Assembly: GCA_963921825.1 (NCBI GenBank)
Contig: OY997589.1
Location: 75,872,523 to 75,936,522, forward strand
DNA length: 64,000 bases
Reading direction: 5' to 3'
Source of the DNA: Erodium maritimum
Lineage: Eukaryota; Streptophyta; Magnoliopsida; Geraniales; Geraniaceae
Made by a program: the position numbers and the translations under genes. Below are positions 54,889 to 64,000 of the stretch, in pieces. A model generated the notes under the pieces. That model was not told where the DNA came from. It did not search any database and saw only the letters and a list, made by a program, of their open reading frames with translations. The first letter of the stretch is position 1, and each line of letters begins with the position of its first letter.

Positions 54889-56638
54889 ATGGCTTCGGTA
54901 GGTTACATCACCGAGGTCAAGCTTCCGAGACCGACCAAGGTCAAGAACAAGACGCCGGCGACGGTCCAAATCACCGCCGAGCAGATCCTCCGGGAGGCCA
55001 GGGAGCGCCAGGAACCCGAAACCCGCCCCCCGAAGCAGAAAATTACCGACCCATCCGAGCTCTCCGATTACCGATTAAGGAAGAGGAAGGAGTTCGAAGA
55101 TTTAATCCGGCGAGTGAGATGGAACATTAGCGTGTGGATCAAGTACGCGCAGTGGGAGGAGTCGCAGAAGGACTTGAACAGAGCCCGATCCGTCTGGGAG
55201 CGAGCTCTGGAGGTCGATTACCGGAACCACACCCTCTGGCTCAAGTACGCGGAGCTGGAGATGAAGAACAAGTTCGTCAATCACGCCAGGAATGTCTGGG
55301 ACCGAGCCGTGACTCTGTTACCGAGAGTGGACCAGCTCTGGTACAAGTACATCCACATGGAGGAGATGCTCGGGAACGTGGCCGGTGCGAGGCGGATCTT
55401 CGAGAGGTGGATGAATTCGATGCCTGACCAGCAAGGTTGGCTTTCCTACATCAAATTCGAGCTCAGGAACAACGAAATCGACGGAGCGAGGTCCATTTTC
55501 GAGAGGTTCGTGACGTGCTATCCTAAGGTTGTGGCTTGGATTAGGTATGCGAGATTCGAGATGAAGAACGGTGAGGTTGCTAGGTGTAGGAGTGTTTACG
55601 AGCGAGCTGCGGAGAAACTAACTGATGATGAAGAAGCTGATGTTCTATTTGGGGCGTTTGCGGAGTTTGAGGAGAGGTGCAATGAGACCGAGAGGGCGAG
55701 GTGCATTTACAAGTTTGCATTGGATCGTATCCCGAAAGGTAGAGCCGAAGATTTGTATGGGAAGTTTGTGGCATTCGAGAAACAATACGGGGATAGAGAA
55801 GGAATCGAGGATGCTATCGTTGGGAAGAAGAGGTTTCGGTATGAGGATGAGGTTAGGATGAACTCATTGAACTATGATTCGTAGTATTGACTGAAATCTT
55901 TGTTTATCACTTGTGTGTTGATAACGATTGAGTTTATTGAATTTGGACGCTTATGTCACATACAATGGCTGAGATATCTGCAAAGACAAAACTAATCTTT
56001 GTCACCCATGTAACAGTTTGGTGTGGTATTAGTTTGATTTAGAAGAGATTATGTGAAATGACTGGGTCACCCATTGGATTGAACAAGTTAGGAAAAATTA
56101 CAAAATGAAAAGCCAGCTCGATTTTGATGTATAGTTCAAGACAATGACATGATTATTTTTGGAGTTAAATATTAGATAGACTTTCTCTTAAAATTAGGGA
56201 TTGACTTAAGAGTATTTTCGATGGTTTGAGCAATTTGTCTAGCCAATTGTAGCACAATTTGCCGGCCTGGACAATATGGGTTGTGAATGTCAATGATTCG
56301 TCCAAGCAGAGAATCCTTCGCCCACCCAAACCTCGAAACCTCCTTTTTTGGCAGTTCTCCCCATTGGAAGTCTAGAATATTTGGAACATTGACTCTGATG
56401 AACATGGCTTGTGTTCCAAGCAACTACAGTAGTATGATCGGAATAACACTTACTTACTTAGTTATTACATGCTACAAGTTAGGAAGAACACAATGAACTA
56501 TGATTCGTGGTTTGATTATATTCGATTAGAAGAGAGTGTGGGGAATAAGGCAAAGATTCGGGAAGTATATGAGCGTGCGATTGCTAATGTACCATCGGCT
56601 GAGGAGAAACGCTATTTGCAGCGTTATAACTACTTGTG
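54889..56638 (+). pseudogene. CRNKL1: Crooked-neck-like splicing factor, N-terminal half only
   Basis: The family protein (CLF1/Syf3/CRNKL1, a scaffold of HAT repeats in the Prp19-related spliceosome complex) is about 690 residues. Here 54889-55884 encodes 331 residues: the conserved N-terminus ([33 protein letters not shown]) and about seven HAT repeats ([48 protein letters not shown]). It ends in a stop after NSLNYDS. A next exon-like piece (56483-56638, AG before, GTCAGT after) continues the homology but repeats the last ~9 residues. A GT at 55881 would splice to it in frame, giving a small duplication. The remaining half is absent from the window. Probably a truncated or decayed copy, though the 331-residue frame is fully intact. 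Confidence 0.8.
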
Positions 56639-56666
56639 GTCAGTACTTGATCCATAATTCGGTACC

Positions 56667-57910
56667 TTTTTTTTTATCGGCAAAGCATAATGAAATTTTA
56701 TAAACCCTCTTTTGAGATGAAAAAGGATTACAAGGAACCTAGATCTAGCTACAGATCTTCAAAAGAAACCCCAAATCGATCAAAGTCGATTTTGTAAAGG
56801 AATCAACAAGGAAGCCACTAAAAGAACCACCAAATTACAACAGTACAACTAAAAAGAAAAGAACTGCAAACAACCGCAGCAACCATGATAAACCACCAAG
56901 AAAGCAACCAACCAGACAAGCTTACAACCAGATTACACAAACAAGAAACCACCCCCAAGATTACAGATGCAAAGACAGCGGGTCAGGTACCCGTAAGAAA
57001 CCACCAAGAAAAGCGAACTGAAGGGGAAGCACCCGAACCCCCGCCCGAACAAACAGAAAAACTCTAATCCAAAACCTGTCGGGATTGAACTACTCCGACC
57101 CTAAGACCAAACTATTTCAAACTGATAAATTCAGAACAGGGCTTACATTGCCCTAAGAACTCGCCGGCGGCCAACCCCTTGACCGGCGAGCTCGACCTAC
57201 ACTTGGTCGAGAAGAAGCGAATTCAATCAGTAAGAAAAAGCAAGAAAAGGGGGTGCAAATCTAACCCGACAGGAAGAGGGAGAAGAGAACACCTTCGAGG
57301 ATAATCATCATTCAACACTCGAAGGATGGGCACGAACTCGGTCCTCCTCACATTCCGGCCAACCCCGGGAACGCCAAAGACGAGGACTAAGGAATTTCTT
57401 CCTGGCTCAAAGCAGACTTGAGAGGCTGTCCGATCGAATCTCCTCAGCACGAACAACGGGCATGGAGCACAAGTTGCAACGCAGCTGCGGAGGCGAAGGC
57501 CCTGTGAACAGCGGAGAACGGGGGTAGAAGAGCAAACGGCCGGGGAAGCATCGCCGGTCCGGCCACCACAGCAACAGATCTAAGCCGAGAAACGAAGATT
57601 CACACCAGATCGAAGTCCCAAACTTCAGATCTGTCGGCAAAGACACACAAAGAAGAAACTACAAGATTGTAGGACCACTCCACCGGCGAGAGGCGAGGCT
57701 GGAGCGGCCAGCAGAGAAGAAAACAGAGGGCGGCGGGGTATGAAGCTCAGATGAGAGAGAACTTTGGATTCACGAGGAGAGAGGGAAAGGAATTGAAACC
57801 TCGCCGGCAACAGCCACATCCGTGGTGGTTGTGGCCGTCACAGGCGAGGGAGAGGGTAGGCAGCGGGGGCTGAGATTTAGTGTTATGGAGGAAGGAGACA
57901 CGGTTCCCAA
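56667..57910 (-). mobile_element. Non-coding LINE-derived retroposon
   Basis: Minus-strand insertion ending TTTGCCGATAAAAAAAAA, in what would be an intron of the Crooked-neck-like copy. Its 5' part (57.7-57.9 kb) shares the CTCGCCGG...GTGGCTGTTGCCGGCGAGG pattern with the start of the retroposon at 10.09 kb. No RT or intact ORF. No target duplication was found. Confidence 0.6.
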
Positions 57911-58129
57911 GCCAGAGCAAAAACTTTCATAAGTACTTGCAACTATTATTACCTATGCTTTTTTACTTTAGTTATCAAATTTTAGGTGAGGATTGTTTTT
58001 GATTTATTATATAATTACAATTAAAAAAACAAATCAAAATAGATACAAATCCCCAGATTTCAATTATAAAGTTATAAACAAATATATGAGAATAATAAAT
58101 TTAATTACTACAGACGCAACTCTCTCCTT

Positions 58130-59747
58130 TTAGAACCCTAGGGTTATGCAAACAGCGGTGGTCATGGACATTTCCTTTCCTATCGATCATCATCACTATG
58201 GGAGTGGCGGGAACAACAGCGGGGAGTTGGCGGCGTCCAACCGTTCGGCTTCACTCACCCCCTCGGATCGTACCTCTCTACGTCCCCTATCGTCGGTTTC
58301 GGATGGGGTCTCGGTGGAGATGGACCGTCTCGTCTTCTCGGCATGCAGGGAGGATGAAGATCGGTCGACGACTGCAAGGGGCCTAGGAAGTCGGACCATG
58401 CAGGGGAATCTGATGGGATATCGTCGGGGACTGTTGCGACATACCCCGGCGACTGGACCTCGTCCTCGAATGGGGAGGGAGGTGAACCTGGAGCACCGCC
58501 TGAGATCGGGACCACCCTCCCTAGTGTTTCAATGGGGGAGGACGTTGACAAAGGAGTTGGAGTCGGAGGATCGGGCCCTTAAGGTCCTGGTTGATTTCGG
58601 AGGACAGCCTCCGGCCAAGTCGGACGAACCGAGGCATGCCTCGTCAGATCCGAGAAGGGACGGTCGGATAGAGGCGAGTCGGGTACGTGGAAACGGCGGC
58701 CGGGGAAGGAACCCCTTAGGGTTTCGCAGGAACGACCATTAGATCTACGCCTCAAGGGTGGGCCTACCCACGGGGACCCGGGCCTAATGAGGGACGCGGT
58801 GCATGCTTGGGTCAGGGGGCCGAGACAGGTGGATGGGCCACGGAATGGGACGGAGGTGGGCCTTCCTTCTTGGGCGGGTCATGGGACGGTTCCGGGAGTC
58901 AAACCAAGGGTCGGACTGGGTCCGAGAGGTGGACTACCCGGTTTCCAACAGCGGGGCGGACCCTCCTTTAGGGGTCAGCCCAGTATAAATTTAGGAAACA
59001 CCCATGAGGTCCCGGGCTAGAGACGGGGAGATGTGGTGGGGGAACTAGGTGTTAGGATGAGATCTATGGTGATCAAGGGGGTCATTGTTCCTCCTTCGGA
59101 GATAGGAGGACGGGGGCCGAGTTTTGCGTATGCCCTGGTGGTAAAAGTGCTTACCACCCGCACGTTATACTAGAGGACTATGGCTACTCGGATGGAGGAT
59201 CTGTGGGGTATGCGGAAGGTGACAGCGGTGGGGGGTGGGGGGGGGGGGTGTTTTAAGTACCCTCGCCTCGCGGAATGAGTCCGAAGAGGTCCAGAGGGGG
59301 GTCGGTTGTACCGCCCCTATAGACGTAAGGTGGCAGCGGTTCCACCAAAAGCCGACACGGTACTTCCCTACCAGCTCGGAGGTCAGCAATCCCGCTTTTA
59401 GGAGCCCTACCACTATCAGTCAAGGGAGGACGACACACGCTGGCAACCTGGAGGAGTATCTAGTCCACTAATATCTATATCCGGTGAGAGGTTTGTTCGA
59501 TCCTAACTTCCGCCAGTCTGGACTCGCTGTATCGGTGTCGCCAGACGCTACCGCAGTCTCACCTTCCAGGCGGCTTTAGGAAGTAGTAGGAACATTGAAC
59601 TTTTTATTAGCCTGTCTGAGTATCCTCTTTCGTGGGAACTCGTTTCATTTTGATTTTTATATCCAATTATCTAGTCTTTTAGTACTTTCCTACTCTGTAA
59701 ACATTCGTTATTATTAATATAGCCAATCATGTATCGCAAAAAAAAAA
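58130..59747 (+). mobile_element. ORF-bearing non-autonomous retroposon with poly-A tail
   Basis: Plus-strand element with a 198-residue open frame (58146-58742, start MQTAVVMDIS), Arg/Gly-rich at its end, of unknown function. About 1 kb of further sequence follows, with a poly-G run (59229-59248) and a tail ending GTATCGCAAAAAAAAAA. No reverse transcriptase. The 3' part is shared with 51580-52198. The ORF has the look of a LINE ORF1-type basic protein, but no domain is recognised. Confidence 0.6.
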
Positions 59748-59763
59748 CAAGTAACATTTCCAT

Positions 59764-59827
59764 TTCCATGATTTTGAATCAAAAAAGGAAATTTGAGAAA
59801 ATCGGCTACAAGAACATATATTACTTA
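59764..59827 (+). repeat. Copy of the Crooked-neck-like promoter segment
   Basis: Matches 54601-54663 with a few differences (TTTCCATGATTTTGAATC through AACATATATTACTTA). It directly precedes the hAT remnant. Confidence 0.75.
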
Positions 59828-60702
59828 TGGTTGGGAAAATATTCAGGCGTCACCGAAAACCGACCGTCACTGGCCATCCCCATCACCGAAATCACCCAAA
59901 CCGGTGTCACCGGAGACGATTACACTTAGGAAAATACCAACCTGACAACATTTTGGGTGGGTACGATTTTTATCTTCCAAACCGGTAAAAACCGACCAAT
60001 CGGCTTTAGGTGTGTTTATAAAAATGTTTATGTTTTGTTTTACTAATTTGATGGTTATAGTATTACAAGACGTTTAAATTAAATATTGACACTAGTATTA
60101 TTTTAACGGTGTAACAGACGTAAAATGTAGGAGATTAGTTAACTTTTAATCATAAATTTGCCTATAAACAATCATGTAGTAAGTTGGTTGTTCAAGTTAA
60201 AATAAATTGAATGTTGACACTAGTATTAATGAATTTATTTGATTTTAAAGTTCAAAGTTTATTTGATTGTAATGAACTTGAATTTAAATCCTTCTACTTT
60301 AATAAATATACATTTTAATATTTTATTTATTATTTGTGACATATATTTAACTTGAAGGTTTTTGTTTTTAGAGACCATTAAAGACTTTTTTAAAAATGTT
60401 TTTCTTGATGTAATAACTTAATAGAAAATTACTAGTAATAATTGATTGTGTTTTTGTTGTAAATTGGTTTTATTGTTCCACTTGTTTCAAAAATTGATGT
60501 TTTTTTCTTCTATTTTGGGCTTTAATTGAAAGCCCAATGGGTCGGTTAAAAATCGTAAACGGCTGGCTCCGTGACGGTCGATTTTGAGGTTTCCCGTTGA
60601 AATCCGATACGGTGACGGTTATGGATTTCAAGTAATCGGTCCTCCCGGTTAGGGTTACGGATAATGAAAATATTGTCGGGCCCCGGCCGATGCCCACCCC
60701 TA
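59828..60702 (-). mobile_element. hAT remnant with intact right end
   Basis: Ends GATGCCCACCCCTA, the complement of the TAGGGGTGGGC hAT end, followed by the 8-mer GTGGCAGC. The left part has CCGGT-rich hAT-like sequence but no clear terminal repeat. 60215-60702 matches 50778-51280. The same target 8-mer occurs unfilled at 61472, marking the insertion site. Confidence 0.7.
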
Positions 60703-61104
60703 GTGGCAGCCTCTTATGCACACTTTGCTTCTACGGAGAGCTCTCCTTTATCGGCCTTTCGTATACACACATTAATGTCTACTTGAATTCCTTTTATCTC
60801 TTCACCTCCTTTTGCAGTCTCCCCGACTTGTACAGTACCCTAAATTGGAGGAGAAAAATGTATCTTAAAATGTTCACCTTTTGTCACCTTTACTATTCTT
60901 ATTTAATAAAAACATTGAGAACTTTTATTAAAAAAATTATAATTTTTTTGTGAAAGGATAATTTTATCTTTTAGAAATAGTAAAAAATAGAAAACAAAAA
61001 ATAACGAACTTTATGTTTTTCGAATTTCTCTCTTTTTACGTATGAGGAAGAAGAAATGCAAAGGCATTGAAATTATAGATTTTTTTACTTGTTAATTTTT
61101 AAAA

Positions 61105-61389
61105 TGGTTATTACAATAAAAAAACGATTCTAAAGTATTCAGTTATTGCAATTTGTATCCCTAAACAAAAAACTACTTTGGACCCCTATATTTTTCTTAA
61201 TTTGCAACGTCAATGAAAAATTACATTTTCCATCCAAAATAGGTCTAGAGTGGAATTAGAATTCGATTTAGTCGACGATGCATACCAAGAAAAGTACAGG
61301 GGAATAAAGTGCTAGGGTTTTTTTTCGTTCAGGGACACTAACTGCAAAACTCGAATACCTAAGGGTCGTATATATTTTACAATAATCTT
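61105..61389. mobile_element. MITE in tandem unit 1
   Basis: Inverted ends GGTTATTACAATAAAA and TTTTACAATAATC, with inner AACGAAAAA and TTTTTCGTT type arms. Flanks are TTTTAAAAT-like on both sides. Confidence 0.65.
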
Positions 61390-61872
61390 TTTTTAAAATG
61401 AACAAGAAATGTTTATTTTGAATAAAATTTATACAAATCTATAAGACTATAATAGCAGAACACCCGCCAACGTGGCAGCCTCTTATGCACGCTTTGCTTC
61501 TACAGAGAGCTCTCCTTTATCGACCTTTTGTATACACTCATCAATGTCTACTTGAATTCCTTTTATCTCTTCACCTCGTTTTCCAGTCTCCCCGACTTCT
61601 ACGATACCTTAAATTGGAGGAGAAAAATGTATCTAAAAATGTTCACCTTTTGTCACTTTTACTTCTCTTATTTAATAAAAACGTTGAGAACTCGTATTAA
61701 ATTTTCTATAAATTTTTGTGAAAGGATAATTTTATCTTTTAGAAATAGTAAAAAAAATAACAAAAAATAAAGAACTTTTAAGTTTTTCGAATTTCTCTTT
61801 TTTTACGTACAAGGAAGAAGAAAAACAGAGTTATTGAAATTCTAGATTGTTTTTACTCATTACTTTTTAAAA

Positions 61873-62161
61873 GGGTTATTACAATAAAAAAACGATTCAA
61901 AAGTATTCAATTATTGCAATTTGTATCCCTGAACAAAAAAAAAACTACTTTGGACCCCTATATTTTTCTTAATTTGCAACTTCAATGAAAAATTACATTT
62001 TCCGTCCAAAAGAAGGCTGGAGTGGAATTAGAGTTCGATTTAGTTGACGATGCATACTAAGAAAAGTACAAGGGAATAAAATGTTAGGATTTTTTTTCCG
62101 TTCAGGGACACTAACTCAAAAATTGAATACCTAAGGGTCGTATATATTTTACAATAATCCC
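61873..62161. mobile_element. MITE in tandem unit 2, Mutator type
   Basis: Ends GGGTTATTAC and AATAATCCC. Flanked by TTTTTAAAA and CTTTTAAAA, 9 bp with one mismatch. It is the duplicate of the MITE in unit 1, so insertion preceded the tandem duplication. Confidence 0.7.
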
Positions 62162-62433
62162 CTTTTAAAATTAACAAGAAATATTTATTTTCAATCAAAT
62201 TTATACAAATTAAGAAAAGAGCAAAAAAAATAAGTTCACGATTTTTTTATGATTATCGGTTGAGATATACTAAAATACACACATGTGTAAAAGCCTTGAC
62301 GCCATGTCTCTCGAGCTTGACATCAAGCATAAGATCCTTTTATCTCTCCACCTCCTTTTTCAGTCTCTACGACTTCTACGGTAGCTTAAATTGGAGGAGA
62401 AGCTACAGAGAGTTGTGTTGATAACACGAAGAA

Positions 62434-62727
62434 TCAGTTCTTCGGTTTGAACTGTCCGTTAAGCACGACGGTGAGCTCCTGACTCTTTATGGTGTCAATG
62501 TCGGATAGTGAGAATGATATAGGGGTTTTTGTGTTAGGGTCGACAACGGACAAGATGGAGAAGGTACGAGCGTCGAGGGAGGTGGGACCGGAGTGAGGGT
62601 TGGGGAGTGAGAGGAGAGAGGAGGCATGGATAGTGGAGGAAGATAAATCGAAGTAGAGAGCAAGAGAGATGTGGGTGGCAAGTGGGTGAGTCGAATCGGT
62701 AAAAGAGTGAGGAAAAATGGATGCCAT
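62434..62727 (-). pseudogene. Leukotriene-A4-hydrolase-like first-exon fragment
   Basis: 97-residue frame, MASIFPHSFTDSTHP then LATHISLALYFDL, SSTIHASSLLSLP and PHSGPTSLDARTF. This matches the N-terminal beta domain of plant LTA4H-type M1 aminopeptidases as I remember them. The family protein is about 610 residues with an HEXXH zinc site, which is not here. The match ends after about 90 residues with an unrelated tail and stop, and no other exons lie at lower coordinates. It is a 5' gene fragment unless a far intron separates the rest beyond the window. Confidence 0.8.
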
Positions 62728-62959
62728 TGGAGAAGAAAACGCGGAGGTTAGGGTTAGGGGTTGGGAATTGGGAAAACAAAGTCTTCGTTTGAGCGAGTAA
62801 TGAAGAAGAAGACGGAGGTTTAACGGAAATTGTTCGGATCAAAGCTGTTGACGAAAGTGGAAGGGCTATACCAAACGCTACAATGTCCCTACAACAGAAG
62901 ATGTGGGGCTTCCCAATAGGATGTGCAGTGAGCAAGAACATCCTAGATAACACAGTGTA

Positions 62960-64000
62960 TGCACCATTTCTTTCTTAGGTTTTTTTAGGTTTACTTTGAA
63001 TTTGAAATTTATGTCGATTTGGTGATAGACTAGTTTTGATTTTAGTTTGTCTTTTGATAGACTATTTAAGGGTTAAGCATTTCAAGTACTTAATTGTGCT
63101 TTTAATATTCATAATTTTGTTTGTTAAATCAAAACTTAAATTTTCATTATGTATTTCGTCCATTTGTACTTATTTCGCCATCCATTTTTCTATGCGTCTA
63201 TACTAGATTTTGGTCTGATTTTGCTGATCCTTTTTTCCCATTTCAGTAAGTATATGTCATATATTTAAGGTGATATATCGAATTTTCATTGTAGTGCACA
63301 ATTGGATAGGGTTCCGCACTGCGTCTTTGTGGTGATCTATAGCAAGTGTATCAAGTATTTGTTTGTGTTGTTGGGCATTTGGGTTTTGGGTGTGCTTAAG
63401 GTGTATGACTTTCGATCGGTGACTCTTGTGATTTTTATGGCAAGTCGTGTGTGTGCTTATTTTATCCTACATGGTTTCATCTTCTAGGCAGACAGTTTGA
63501 GTATGTGGTCGACTTTTCTGGGTTCCTAGGCAGCTAGGCCCGTCATCATTTTTCCTCTGTCTTTATTTATTTGTTTGTTCATCTTACCAACTAACGAGCA
63601 TTTAGGAAAATTTATTGAATATTGAACCAATATGTGTGATTGCAAGCCTCATCTGACACACATGTCTTAGATTTTCAATTTTACGTTGTGTATTTGTGTT
63701 GGAGTGTGATTAACGTGAGCCATAGTCCTTCATCATGATCTGAGGTTCATGGTTTAGTATTGTGTTGTTTACTGACACTTCTTTAATTTGTTTCATGTGC
63801 TTTATTTCCATTCATTCAAATTTTATTTGGTTTGTCAATTAATATGAGCCATGGTATTCCTTCCTGAATTGGAGTGTTGTTCAGTGTCGTTAATTGTTTT
63901 TATTTTTATGGTGGGGAATGTGTGTTGATATTACCATGCAGAAATTTTGGTTGTAAGCCAGTTGGGGTTGTTATCGTTTTGTTGTTGAGTTCTCTGGATT
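62960..64000. other. Intergenic, nothing recognised
   Basis: T-rich sequence with short open frames only (for example 63302-63487) and no domain, repeat border or RNA gene that I can identify. Confidence 0.4.

Larger units (their letters stand above)
60703..62240. repeat. Tandem duplication, 769-bp unit
   Basis: 60703-61471 and 61472-about 62210 are homologous throughout (GTGGCAGCCTCTTATGCAC start). A third short piece lies at 62334-62405. Each unit holds one MITE. The hAT remnant ends exactly at the start of unit 1. Confidence 0.85.

Noticed and set aside
58146-58742. 198-residue frame as a host gene
   Set aside because: It sits at the head of a poly-A-tailed repeat with a second copy of the tail nearby. 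Retroposon ORF is the simpler reading.

Overview
This window is nuclear DNA from a eudicot plant. The evidence is intron-bearing plant genes (carA-type carbamoyl-phosphate synthetase with a plastid transit peptide, HMGB7-type HMG-box protein, DRT100-like LRR protein, Crooked-neck-like protein, leukotriene-A4-hydrolase-like fragment), Ty1/copia and Ty3/gypsy LTR elements with plant tRNA-Met primer sites, plant-type LINEs, and hAT and Mutator-type MITEs. No rRNA, tRNA or CRISPR locus was found.

Layout. 1-17.4 kb is a nest of elements: an old minus-strand copia copy that runs off the left edge, a younger complete copia copy inside it (4937-9674), and a poly-A retroposon inside it (10007-16964) that itself holds a partial gypsy copy. 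18-24.6 kb holds three broken copies of the first exon and promoter of the carA gene, cut by a retroposon, a hAT element and a gypsy LTR. 24.9-33.2 kb is the genic island: carA (minus, ten exons), HMGB7-like (plus, eight exons, divergent from carA across 546 bp) and an intronless LRR gene (minus). 35.3-46.3 kb is a long plus-strand LINE split by a gypsy solo LTR. 44.5-54.2 kb and 56.7-59.7 kb are mostly short non-autonomous LINE-like retroposons, one long-TIR foldback element and hAT remnants. A Crooked-neck-like N-terminal gene lies at 54.9-56.6 kb, with exon and promoter pieces copied elsewhere. 60.7-62.7 kb is a 769-bp tandem duplication next to a leukotriene-A4-hydrolase first-exon fragment.

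Gene content is ordinary housekeeping: plastid carbamoyl phosphate synthesis for arginine and pyrimidines, chromatin architecture, an extracellular LRR protein and a splicing factor.

The most unusual signal is non-coding. Several unrelated retroelements carry tandem arrays of very short stem-loops whose stems change in a compensatory way while loops stay fixed. The clearest are in the leader of the old copia copy (3836-4650), in a gypsy LTR (39059-39315, a C(TGCG)G loop of the UNCG type) and near the 3' end of a retroposon (16572-16713). A weaker case lies in another gypsy LTR (11885-12135). These were read by eye and have not been folded or tested statistically.
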